A stretch of DNA of 64,000 bases, from assembly GCA_963691655.1 (NCBI GenBank), contig OY829329.1, forward strand, positions 56,619,408 to 56,683,407, given 5' to 3'. The DNA is from Toxonevra muliebris. Taxonomy: Eukaryota > Arthropoda > Insecta > Diptera > Pallopteridae. The translations under genes were made by a program, and so were the position numbers. Below, one piece after another: positions 22,901-34,199 of this stretch; the stretch's first letter is position 1, and every line of letters starts with the position of its first letter. The notes beneath the pieces were generated by a model. It was not told where the DNA came from, searched no databases, and worked only from the letters and a program-made list of their open reading frames with translations.

Positions 22901-24509
22901 GGACTTAAGTGATCTTGACTTTAAGCGGCCTTAATGTATAGGCCGTGCGTTTTTTTAGTTTTTTAGTTTATTTTTCTCACGGTAAGTCGAGATTTTTGAA
23001 AAAAGCGGTTTTTATTTTCAATGACCTGAACCTGCTTTTGGAAACATTTTTCTCGTAGACTTGAAAAACTATAAAATTCTTTAAAAAAAATTGAAGTTAG
23101 GTGGTTTTAACTTTCAGTGAACCACAATGAGGAACAAAGAGGCGTGTAGAGGTCTCAGCTGGTCAAGCTGTTCAAGCTGCCAAAAACACTTTTTCTTAAC
23201 CTACTTTTTCTTAAAATACAATATTTTTTATATTTTCTCTTATAGTATAGCAGAAATTCCAGACGTGAAAAAACTCGAATTGCTTACCTCTAAAAATCAT
23301 TCATTAGCAATTATTCTAGTCCTTTATACGTTTGTGAAGTTACAAAATATCTAATAGTTCTATTTTTAAAAGATATACTAAAAATGGCTTTAAAACTATT
23401 AGGAAAAATTAATTTGATAGTTAAGTACTTTATATATGTGAGATTTCGCTTATCATCATTGCCAAGTGCTCTCCATAGTGTTGAGTGATGTAAATAAATG
23501 ACATTAACTTTATTCTTTTTTACATATCCCCATACAAGATAGTAGCAGCGACAGTAAAAGTTTTGCTGTGCCTACTAAAAAAAGAAACAAAAAAAAAAAT
23601 TTATAGTAGGTACAAAAAAAAAGAAGAAAAAGTTTCTCTTTTCGACAACATAATTTCAGTGCCTCTGGCCATAACAGCAGGCGAGAGAGCGAGTAGACAA
23701 TAACGCATAACAATTCAGGCGTGAAGAGGCTTCTGGAAAAGTTTTTCACGTTGGCTTTTTCTTGCTACTATCATAAGAAAGCGCACCTGCTGTGAAATGA
23801 ACAAAATGAATTTACAAAAAAGTAAAGAAAACAAAAAACAGAAAGAAAAAATAAAGAAAAGTGAGGAGGATAAGAAGGAGGAGAAAAAAACACAAATAAA
23901 GTCCAAACGAAGCAAAGTAAAAGGGAATCTTTTCAATAATTTATGTATGTATAAATGTAGCGGGCACAAATACAGTAGAAGGACAACTTTTCTTCTTTTT
24001 TTTTTATAAAGTATAATTAAGTGGCAGTGCTCGCTCTGACAACAACACTGCAAAAGTATGGGACACGAAATTGCGATGTGGAAGAAATACCAGAAAAAAG
24101 TAAGAGAAAATATAAAAAAAGGACAACATGACAAGCTGATAATGAAAATCTATTGAGAGATTGTGGACCTGTAAAATTGAAAAAAAATAATGGAATTGAC
24201 AGAGAAAATGACAAACTAAAAAGAGAAACACAGAAGTCGTTGTTGACAGGTTGAATGGCATTGAATGATTAATTGCGAAGATGACATATTGAAAAGTTCG
24301 ACAAAACTTTTTAGTACTTGGTTATTAAGTCAAGTTATAAGTACTAGTTCCCAATGGGACTTAAATAGTGGATGGTCTTTAGTAGCTGAAACAACAATCT
24401 TAACTTTTTTATTCCATATTTAAAGAAGAGGGTTTTCAGAGATTTGTATATATTTTGTATATGTTTCAGAACGAAAATATGGCATGATTCATTGAATGGA
24501 CTGTTCTAA
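19991..24509. other. Long non-coding block with simple repeats
   Basis: No gene supported. It contains (CATA)n at 20893-20912, GTTGTT at 20942-20966 and ATC/CATCAT repeats at 20838-20856 and 20980-21012. CAA-rich DNA lies at 21130-21200 and purine-rich DNA at 23810-23900. Open frames here (for example 21096-21436, 23510-24261) have simple-repeat composition, often on both strands, and show no domain. Confidence 0.4.
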
Positions 24510-25166
24510 TTAAGGATTTAGTCTGGTGTTCGAGTTTAAAAAAATCGATTAATTTTTTTTTTAAATTTATTTCGAAAGTGAAGTGAGTCTATACTGTAAA
24601 AATTTCAGACCAAAATTCAAAATATTAACGAAGTTATAGCTCATAGTCGAGAGCGCCTGTTGTTAAAACTTTAAAAGCGTTTTTCTTGAAACAACCTTTT
24701 TTTTTTGATCGGTCCAAGGGTCTGAAAAAATTCTATGGAACCGTTTGTGCTGAAATTTTAATACGTTATTCTACACGCCAATGACTCTCGTAGGTAGTAG
24801 AATTATTTATTTTTAATCATTATTTCCTATTTTTTACCCCGACTTTCAACAAAAAATCACGCGATTTTTGAAAAATTTTTTTTAAAGGTCTGCCATTTTA
24901 AATGTTTAAATCAGAACAATAATACATTTAAGTTTTTTATTTCAGATGACTTCAAGTACCGTAATCACTCGGGCTATCCTCAGACCTTTTTTCGGTGTCC
25001 AATTTGGACGTAAAAAACACTAAGAAAGTATCGTAAAATAAACTAGAAAATTTTTTTTTTACTCTGTTAAAGAAAAAATTGAAATGATTGTATTTTATTT
25101 TGTTGTAATAAAAAATTCCCGAAATAACCATGGAAATTAGGCCGGAACACCTGACTACATCCTTAA
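24510..25166. mobile_element. TTAA-flanked non-autonomous element, copy B
   Basis: It starts TTAAGGATTTAGTCTGGTGT and ends, read inverted, TTAAGGATGTAGTCAGGTGT, with TTAA at both edges. It shares most of its length with copy A (14693-15467): the AAAAAAATCGA segment, TACTGTAAAAATTTCAGACC, and CATAGTCGAGAG. It also shares TAATCATTATTTCCTATTTT and the terminal GGAACACC blocks. No LINE scrap is present here. No coding region. Confidence 0.85.
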
Positions 25167-25414
25167 AATAAACTGGCGGATGATCGAGAGACTTGTCCGG
25201 TGATTATATACCTATATGTATTAAAAATATATAATTTAATTTCAGTTTTGCTTTGAAAGTCGTACTTTTAAGTTTCACCAGTGCCGAATGTGGAATATAT
25301 TGAAAATGAACTGAGCAGCAATTTCAACTCTTTATTATTTCGCTAACGATCTCCTTGTGGAATGTCTTAACTTGGGTTGAACTGGCTAGATGCTACAGGT
25401 ACATAGTTCGCAAT

Positions 25415-26385
25415 CAGCGCCGTAGCCAGGACTTTTTTTCGGGGTGCGTTTTCATTCAAAGATAATATTCATATTAAATTTTTATGAAACTGATGTTTAA
25501 ATACAATAAATTGAATACGATGAAGCATTTGATGGACACTATCAGACTACGAAAAAAAGTGGATAAATGTCTTAAAGTTGTAGGAAAAATGTTTGTTTCC
25601 GAGTTTTCTTAATCTTAACCTAAAAAAAATGGCCGAAAATGACACAAAAATTCACAGAATAATCAATTTAATTTTTTTCAAATAAATATTATTCAATGTG
25701 GATTCCAATACATTTTTTATCGTGCAAGACATAATTTCGATAACACATTGACTTGCCATTACTGATAATGAACCCAACTTAAAAAAATGATCAAAAATGC
25801 CAAAAATATTCAGAGACTAATTTTTTCCAAATGATTATCAGTGGGAATTTGGGCCATTATCAGTGATGAGGAGCCCGGATGAGGTTGGCATATATTCCCT
25901 AAATTCGAAAGAGATCTTCCGAGTCGGGATGCTCTGGGTAACAATGGGTTAAAGGATTAATTATATTTTAAGATTAAGAGCTTTAAAGCCGATTCAATAA
26001 CATTTCTCTGCATGGGTTTGGTGAACAATATGGTTCCTAGTGTTTGCGAATGAATTTTTCATGCTGAACACGAATCTGAGGTCAAAAACTTCCCATCACG
26101 TCACGTTTTAGAAAAAATGGTGTTGAAATCCCTGAAAATACCGTTTTTGGTAATGACGTGCTACAAACTTCGTATGATTTCAATTCAAATTTATTTTTAA
26201 AATTTTTTTTTATATTTGACTTTTTAGAAAGAAACCGATTGAAGTAAAAAATATTTAAAAATCGTTCAATAATTTTATTTTGACTTTTCCATCCACTGGC
26301 AATCAATATCAAAAATTAGAAAAAAGTTTTCACATTTCGGGGGGAGGTCAGAACCCCCAAAACCTCCCCCCTAAATACGGCCTTG
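25415..26385. mobile_element. hAT-like non-autonomous element with 8-bp target duplication
   Basis: A perfect 8-bp duplication, TTCGCAAT, flanks the element (25407-25414 and 26386-26393). The ends are CAGCGCCGTAGCCAGG and, inverted, CAAGGCCGTATTTAGG, short imperfect inverted repeats starting with CA. An 8-bp duplication with CA...TG-type ends points to the hAT superfamily. The interior is non-coding and includes a G-rich/C-rich subterminal segment near 26338-26370. It also holds a diverged internal duplication around 25630-25700 and 25780-25860. Confidence 0.85.
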
Positions 26386-26399
26386 TTCGCAATAGTGGT

Positions 26400-27120
26400 C
26401 TTCCCGTCACCATTACTTAAGACTCTTCTTAGAAGGTTATTTTCCACTGGTTTTTAGGTAGAATACTCTTTTTAATTGTTTTTTTTTTGCTGATTCAGTT
26501 GCTGTGTCTTTTACTTCTTCTTTTATGACACAACATTCCATGGAGAGCCTAGGCCGAGCTTTTTACTGGCTCAGCCACTAGTCTGGAAGAATAGACCTAT
26601 TCGGGAAATAGGTATAGGTGCCTTTAGATTCAAATTCGAGCCTTATTTCTTGGCAAGTTTTCACGTAAGTACTTCAAGAACAAGACAATACATGCACGGA
26701 GGCGGAATAGGAGGGGAAAGAATGAAGGAGTAGGCGAAGCTGTCACTTTCCCGTTTGAGCTTCATACACTCTTAAGCAATAAAAAAGTATTTCTCCTCTA
26801 TTTCTTCTCTTGGCAATTTACGGGTTCTAAATCGTGCTTTTAAAGTACCTCTTGTCATCAGAACCACTTAAGCTTTTTCTTAAGAGGGTTATGATTCATT
26901 AAACACCGGGTTTTGAATCCAAAATAGCTAAGAACTAAGCCAGGTTAAACACATTTGTTATGAAAAGGATTACTCAGACAGTAGCGTAAGCCACCATACT
27001 GCACCAAGGTTATTTCTATAGCAGTGAAAAGTGGTGATAAACAATGCTATCTTTGATCACTCAAGATTAATTTACTTGTAGAATTTTCATAATATTCTTT
27101 TTTCCACCTTAAAACATTTT
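26400..27120. other. Non-coding DNA
   Basis: No gene or element recognised. Confidence 0.35.
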
Positions 27121-27122
27121 AG

Positions 27123-27194
27123 AATGTGAGGGTTTTCACTGTCAGATTGGTGGACACTGTTTATGCACTAAAGTCATTAAAGGCTGTCCACCGG
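27123..27194 (+). CDS. Candidate 72-bp internal exon of a Cys-rich extracellular protein
   Basis: A pyrimidine-rich tract ending in ACATTTTAG precedes the segment and GTAGGT follows it, so both splice signals are plausible. In one frame it encodes CEGFHCQIGGHCLCTKV then IKGCPPG, with six cysteines in 23 residues. Both ends would be phase 1, the usual phase for extracellular Cys-rich modules such as EGF-like repeats. I do not recognise the protein. Another frame (NVRVFTVRLVDTVYALK) is also open, so the coding reading is not proven. The next exon-like stretch (27704-27808) does not join in frame. Confidence 0.3.
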
Positions 27195-27703
27195 GTAGGT
27201 TTTTCTATGTTATTTGGTAATCGGGTAATCTTCTTACAAGTTTAAATTAGCTTGGTTTTAAAGCTATCTTTTTGCAGAGGTAATGAAATCATTATACTAA
27301 TAAGGTTTGGATTAGTACGTCGCAAGCGTCAACTCGAATAAAGCCATATTTTTACCATTCAGTAGAATATACATATTTCAAATCTAGTCGATACAAGATA
27401 AGGTTATTACACTAGAAAATAGATTTAATTGAAATAATTTCAAAAAAATATTCTGAAAGCCATTAAGTTTTTCTGAGCTTGTAAAAAGATTTGAGGTCTC
27501 AGTCGCAAGACGTAAGAAAATCGTCAAATCGGCCAAACTCAACAACAATTACAAAGACTTTCTAGCCCCTGTCCTTGAGGCGATTAAGCGAAGTATAGTG
27601 ACTTGTAGTATCGCAAGAACAACTTAGAACTTAGAAGAAAAATTCATGGGAAAAGTTTTCATATGATATTTAAATTTAATTTCTAGTGATTCATGATTTA
27701 TAG

Positions 27704-27808
27704 GTTTTTAAGCTACACAGTCCTCAAGGCGTTCTCACCGTGCAAATTGTCCATGAAATTGATTTCGTTTTGTTGGATAATTACTTGATGAATGGTGGCC
27801 GAAAATAA
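27704..27808 (+). other. Possible terminal-exon-like open frame with AATAAA
   Basis: After TTTATAG an open frame of 34 codons (VFKLHSPQGVLTVQIVHEID...) ends in TAA at 27806-27808. The stop overlaps AATAAA (27805-27810). A splice from 27194 would be out of phase and meet a stop, so no gene model is supported. It may be chance. Confidence 0.15.
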
Positions 27809-29590
27809 AATTGTATTAAAAAAACATTTTCTATTTTCATATTTGCGAAATGTGGTAAGCCTATTTTAACTACCTCATTATATACGCCTGGAAGTAGGGT
27901 GAAGTGGGGTACCTTTGACACTTAATTTTCAAAGGCCTGTAATTCCAAAAATTATTGATAGATTTTAAAAGATGTAACTGTTTTTAAGACATTGATTTTT
28001 TTTTAGATCAAACCTCGAAAAAACTATATTTTTATAAAAACTGCATCATTATTTTTTTGTACTTTTTCCAAAAAACCCATTTTGTCAAAAGTGCACCAGG
28101 CACGGGGCAAGTTAAACGATGGAATTATTGCAAAAAATACACAAATGCCTCACAGTGACGGGAACAACTGCGTGTGTGAACTTCAAGCTTTTTCTCGAGT
28201 GCCGTATATATGATAGGCTTGAAAGCTCTTTTACGAACCCGCGGGTAAAAGAAAATACGCCCACCACTACTCCGCAATAAGTATTTCATTATTAATTTTA
28301 TTTTTAACACATAATTGAAAATAATCTTTCAAGATTAAACTTAACGAGATAAAAAAGACAAAGGACACTTTATGCATGATGTGAAAAAACCAAACGAAAA
28401 TCGTTAAAAATATTATAACCTCAAGAGGAGGGGGCAACCAGCAAATAATAGAGAAAAGTAAAAGACAAAAGAAGCGCAGCTCAGGTGCATTAAATGACAG
28501 TTTTTTGCGAAATGTAATTTTAAAGAGCGTACAAATACGCGCTGCACGCAGCATAAAAATAAGATTACAACAAGTAGTAAGTAAGTAGAAGATGATGAGA
28601 GTGAATGACTAGAAGGCAAGTGAAGAAGAAGAGGGCAAGGAGTTGAACAAAAACATCAAGATGATGATGAGGAAGGAAAAAACAAATAAATGATAAAAAA
28701 ACGAAGTATCTTTGTGAACAACAAAGAACAAAAGTATCTTAAATAATGAGATTTCCTGAAATGATGTGAAATTCAACAGCATCTAATAGCAGCAACAACA
28801 ATGACAATACCAACAACAACAATTACAATAAACACGACTATGTACCTACAACAAAGTAGTATCTAAAACTGATTGTAAGTAGTAAAGTATAGAAAAGAGT
28901 GAAACCAAAAAAAAAAAAAAAAAAAAAAACAGAAAAGAAAAACGAAAATGAAACAATGCGTTGTGTAAATACGCTTGAGTAGGCGTGGGTGGTTTAATGG
29001 GAGTTCGAATCTAGTACAATACACAAATACGTGTATACATGTGAGTATATGACTCTCTTTCTCTCTTTCTCTTACACTAAGTATGTGTGTGTGCGTGTGT
29101 TCTATGTTGCCATGCGGTTTGCTTTTGCTGTTATTATTTTTCTTTTTTTCCTAGTTTTTTTTTCGTTGTTTCGTCCATGTTATTCGTAGTGAATTGTGGG
29201 TCCAGGACACTTTTCCGCACATATTTTCACTTTTAACAATATAACAAAAGGACATTATAAATTACTCCTTTTGTTAGAACTTTCTCTCTTTCTCTCAATC
29301 TCTCTCGCTGGTTGCTCCATCTTTTTTCCGTTACCTTTTTGTTTTGTTTTTGTACTAGTTAACATTTTTTTTACATTGCTTTTACTTTTGGTTGTTGTTG
29401 TTATTTTGTAATTTATTGTTGTTGTAGTTGCAGTTGTGTAGTATTTTTATTTTGTATTTGTTTTTTAAATCTATTTTATATTTTGTTGTTAAATATGTAG
29501 TGCAGTGTAGTTTTAGTTTTTCTTTACTTTGTCTCTTATTCAAACTTAATTCCATTTCACTGTTTATGTACTTCAGTAAAAGCTTATGTA
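27809..29590. other. Non-coding DNA with A-rich and CT-rich runs
   Basis: It holds GTGAAGTGGGGTACCTTTGA at 27899-27918, a phrase resembling GGGGTAAATTGG repeats near 41.1-41.5 kb. An A23 run lies at 28907-28929 and CTCTCTTT runs at 29051-29072 and 29280-29310. No gene supported. Confidence 0.4.
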
Positions 29591-29597
29591 CTTGTAA

Positions 29598-29733
29598 AAT
29601 ATTCATATTACTACAGGGTGATTATAAAAATATATACCCACATATTTATAAATGTGTTGGTTATTATCAGAATATTCATATTACTACAGGGTGATTATAA
29701 AAACATATTTATAAATGTGTTGGCTGTTGTCAG
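29598..29733. repeat. 73/63-bp tandem duplication
   Basis: Two direct copies starting AATATTCATATTACTACAGG lie at 29598-29670 and 29671-29733. The second lacks about 10 bp (ATATACCCAC region). Both end near GTTGGYTRTTRTCAG. Confidence 0.85.
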
Positions 29734-29859
29734 ATATTTCAGATCAGTCCATAAGGCAGCGATAAATGATATCAAAAACAAATGCTTCAAAGAATTTCAC
29801 AATGGCGTACGTAAGTACCTCTAAGGCCAGGGGGTGCCACACGCTCCGTACTGAACCTG

Positions 29860-30280
29860 AAGTGACGCTCTTTCCTGCTTAAATCGAAAAATGGAAGAGA
29901 TCACGACTGACACTGTCGACATCGAGATTTTATAGATTTTCCTAGGAGTCGATGAGAGAAAAAATACTGATTTTAAAGTCTCCCCGCCTGAGGTAACTAG
30001 GACACCAGTCTAACACTCATTCACTAGGCCATCGATGTATTTCGGAGCGCATCATATGCTACAGGTAGCAACAGTTTCTGGTAGGACTCGGCAGGCTTAT
30101 CTGATGACGAGTTTGGCACTGTTTATGGTAGAAGTAAATAATCCTGCACTATCATAATGCTGGATGTAAAAAACGTCTACAACTCGGCGAACTAGGAGAT
30201 AATCATGCGTGGTATGAAGAGCTATCATTTTATTAGTAGGTATAGGCTGCTCTTATACGACAACAACCACAAGGTTTAGT
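29860..30280 (+). pseudogene. R1-clade reverse transcriptase remnant, plus strand
   Basis: Two neighbouring reverse transcriptase blocks are readable. LSDDEFGTVYGRS (30096-30134) corresponds to the conserved L-S-x-x-Q-x-G-F segment. MLDVKNVYNSAN (30157-30192), with the first catalytic Asp, is followed by a TAG stop, EIIMRGMK and FISRYRLLLYDNN. The order and wording match R1-type ORF2 proteins. The spacing is shorter than expected, so there is an internal deletion. The upstream and downstream parts, to about 30.9 kb, are too decayed to align by eye. It is on the opposite strand to the 19-kb remnant. Confidence 0.7.
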
Positions 30281-31060
30281 ATTGTCATCAACATCGGAAT
30301 TGTAGTTAATAGTTTAAAAGATGGAAGGCGTGCTCATGATACAAAACTGAAATGAAAAGACCTTGTGGTGAGTGTCGGATCGCAACCACACACCCGCCAT
30401 GCAAAAGGTGTGAGCATCGACACTAAAACACCATTCAAGGACCAAGAAGATCAAGTTCGTGGTGTTGTGGGAACATCGCCTACCAGGGAGGCACTACCCC
30501 TCTATATGCTAAGCGGATTTAGGGCATACGGTACTTTTCGAATCGTGTAAAGCTCAAGCGGCTTTGCAATAAAGTAAGCTCCACTGCAAAACTAAAGATG
30601 AAGTATCACGAAACGTTTAGGTAACCTGCTTAGCATAATATATATAATTGTCATAGGAAAGACGATTTTACGTTATTGGGGAGAATTCAACTACTAAGCA
30701 ATACTAAGTAGGCTAGGCTAAGATCGACGATTTAAACTACAACAGCCACAGCTACGAGCTAACACAAAATATTCGCTGCGATACGAGTCGAAAAAGCAGC
30801 TACAGTTAAAAAACGCTGACCATCGACATAACAGATCGAGAACGAGGAGAAGAAGAAGATACCTCTGCAAGGCTTCCACATAACGCAATGATCTCTGAAA
30901 CTCAGTGGTTAATGTTTAGAATTTTCTTACATTGGCTGACAATGTCAAACCTACAAATATTTAAAACTAAATAAAACTTTTTCACTTTCACTATGTACCA
31001 ATAACATTGTCAACTGTATATTTTTATAATTAATACTTGCATCGAAGACTTCGATTAAAC
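30281..31060. other. Non-coding DNA, possible continuation of the R1-like remnant
   Basis: Composition is less AT-rich than the surroundings, as expected for decayed coding sequence, but no domain can be read. The open frame at 30365-30547 has no recognisable motif. Confidence 0.3.
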
Positions 31061-31139
31061 TCACCCTGTTAACTACTACTCGAGAATACAAAAACAAAAA
31101 ATGATCACCCCACAACTAACTTTGTTGTCGCTGATGCTG

Positions 31140-31700
31140 TTCCACACACACACACACGCGCAGCATAACACAGCACACGAATAGCAATAACAAAAACTAC
31201 AACAACAATAACGGCAACAGCAAAAAATGAGAAAAAATTGCAAACACAAAGTTGTATTTTCACAAAATACATATGGCGGCATATGGCAACATTCTCCACG
31301 CTCATTCAACACTCAACAACCGTACAGCATCCGAATGTAACAAACAGCAACAGCAACAAACTTGAAGCGTAGAACGTACTTTCTAGCTAGCTGGAAATAT
31401 TAGTTGTCGTCGGTAGAGTCGAGTCGAGCAAAGGCTGACAGGCTAACAAGCAGGCAGGCTGACAGTCGGGTGGTGGCGATACCAATAACAACAAAAGGAC
31501 CTTACACATCACCACCACCATCATCAGAGTAACAACAACAACAACAACATCAGCAACCACCACCCTTCGTGTGTTGTATTCTGATGTGGTACTATATTTT
31601 CTAAGGGGTCAGTGTGAGGCATGGGGTTTCGGCGCTGCTACTGCCACTGCTGATATTGCTGCTGCTACGCCATCATATACGTAATGTCTGCGATGCCGGG
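31140..31700. repeat. CA, CAA and CAC/CTG-type simple repeats
   Basis: (CA)n lies at 31141-31157, CAA/CAG runs at 31170-31225 and 31340-31362, CACCACCATCATCA at 31508-31523, (CAA)n at 31531-31551 and CTGCTACTGCCACTGCTGAT at 31635-31654. Frames through these encode homopolymer-like peptides and are not supported as genes. Confidence 0.75.
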
Positions 31701-33209
31701 TCGTAAAATGTTTTTGATTTTTATTTTTCTTCTTTTTGATTTTGTTGTTTTTGTATACATATATTCTTTTTCTGTATATTTATATGCCTCTCACATCATG
31801 GCATTTGTATTATGCATGATACTCTCTCTCTCACCTTATTTGCGTGTGTAGGTGTGTATTGTGTACACATTAGGGTGTAGCGTGATCACGAATTAGCTAC
31901 AGAAACGGTTTTTAAATGACGTTTTGGTGGCAAGTATGAATAAAAATTAGATTTGATTGCAATTTCTTTGGTTAATTCGTGATCAGGGGATCATTCTGAA
32001 AAGGTTATAGCCATTAGCCAATGCTCTTTCGTAATATTTTTCTATTTTTGCGACACCCTAGTACACATATGCATATTTGTTATTGTATTGGTGTAGTCTG
32101 AATGTAATACAAATATTCTCACACTTTTTTTTGTTGAATGTATGTGTGAGCTTCCTAATGGCATGCATACTAATAGAAAATACACAGCAGCCTTAAATAT
32201 TTGTGAGTAGTTTGCACTCTCTTTCTCGCTCTCTGAGATTATTTGTTGGAAATTGAGCAGCAAAATTAACTTTGAGTGACTTTTCGTGTATTCTTCTTTA
32301 ACGCATAGAAGCTTGTGACTCAAGAACAGCGCTGCCGGCTTATTCTTTTATAGAAATTATTTGTGGAATTATTACTATTTTGTGTGTGCGGAAGTATTTG
32401 GAGGTTAATTTAAGGCACTTCCGGATCCAGGAGGAGTTCATTTTCTCCCTGTAAACTGTTTTTTTATTTCATAGCCAACTATCAAAATGTATGAGATTTT
32501 CATTACGAGATTTTCATTAGTAAGGGAAGAGTTTTTCACCCCGAAACTCTTCTTAGGATCCTGTATTGATTTCAGGTGAGTTTGAAATCCGACGCTCTCT
32601 GACAAGTGTCATCTCATTAACCAGGGGCGCCACAAAAAGTCTGTGTGTCGACTTGAGACGGAGGAGTGTAAGAAGTGAGCATAGCCTCACTCGTTTGTGT
32701 TATTTGTAGATAACTTGGAGGTTTCACAATCCCGGGCTTGACAAGCCATTGAGTGCATTTCTCAGTCTGAGAAGTGGAAAAATGTTACCCTGTTATTTTT
32801 GTACTCCTCTACTTTGTTTAATATGAAACATAACATGATGACCATAATCCAGAACAATCAAATTTTGAATATTTTTATGAGGTTGCCACATTTTGTGGAA
32901 AAATGTAAATGTCATTTAAGACTCTAACTTAATTTTCTTTATAAGAAAGCAAGTATTGAAATTTTAATTACTGTTTAATCGTAAAGTAAGTGACCAACTT
33001 ATAACCGAACTTGTGTAAATGTGCGTGAGTGTACCGGCGATTGAGTTATCATTTGTTTGTCGTTGGTAAATATGCGACAGAGGAGATTTAACTGGAGCGA
33101 TTGAAAAATCTCTAGCGAATCAGTATGAGCCTCATCGCGCGTTTGAGAGAGGAGCATCGATCATGTGCAAGAGTGATCTAGAGGAATCAAATTTTGAATA
33201 TATGATATG

Positions 33210-33713
33210 TCAGCATAATCGATTGATCGGTAGTGCGTAAGTGCAGGACCGTAAATGATAATCTGTTGTTCTCGTAATGTTGGAGAATGAACCCTTGACT
33301 GGGCTGAACTTTAACGACCCTCTTTGATCATGAGAGATTCCTTTAGCTCTCATGAGTGAACATTTTCTTGTCCACACAATTACCACTGACATGAGTGTGC
33401 GGTAGAATGGAGCGTGAGTATGCTGAAGCATATCTGTGCTGGAGCGTGAGTTAATATTTATTGGTTGTGCGTGATATGAATCTTGATTTTGCGTCACAGT
33501 GAATAAAATTTTGATTAACCGTACATCTTTATTCCACCTACGTACACTTATACCATGATGACCATATAGAACCTCTACGCATAAATTGCATATATTTTTA
33601 GTATTTGCCATGAATTTTTGAAACTGGCAACACTGTCTCTGTGTACCTTCAAAATACATAAGCCCAAATCTAATTATGTATGCATGGAATGATTCTAATT
33701 TAAGCTGAAGCAT
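33210..33713 (-). other. 167-codon open frame of unknown status
   Basis: This open frame, 504 bp long in an AT-rich setting, starts MLQLKLESFHAYIIRFG and ends in TAG. I see no signal peptide, membrane segment, repeat or known motif. The opposite strand holds repeated GGAGCGTGAGT phrases (33409-33419 and 33441-33451), which suggests repetitive DNA instead of a gene. No start context or splice signals support it. Confidence 0.15.
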
Positions 33714-34199
33714 ATTTTGAAAAATTTAAGAATGCAGTTTTAAAGCAAAGCTTTAAATACCTTAGCTAAATGGAAACAACATACACCGCATGAATATAGA
33801 TAAAATGTTGAAATAACATTTAATATTATTGCAAATATTTTTACGAAATTTATATTAAAGTATTTTTTAAGGTCAATGTAGCGCACGTTTCAAAATGAAA
33901 ATTTCCCCTAATACTCACGATTACACATACATACATACACATCACACATACATGAATGTGTAATATACACATACACATTAACTCATTCATTCAAATTGCG
34001 TGCGAAGAAACATATGCAAGTGAGAGTAAAAAATTCTGTTCTGTTTCAATGAAATGCGAATTCCAAACTCATACAGGTATTGGACCGGCCCGGGTGTAAA
34101 AGCCGGCTGGGATTATGGGCAAATAAAGCGCAACAACAAAAATACTAGCAGTAGTATGTGTGTGAGTAAGGGTGATTCTCTCATATATGAGTGATGCTC

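Noticed and set aside
23510..24261. Several overlapping minus-strand open frames rich in Phe, Leu and Ser that look membrane-like.
   Set aside because: They are the reverse of purine-rich simple sequence and a plus-strand Lys-rich frame is also open. No domain, start context or splice signals.
29598..29733. Direct repeats with interspersed similarity as a CRISPR array.
   Set aside because: Only two adjacent copies without spacers, in a eukaryotic genome.
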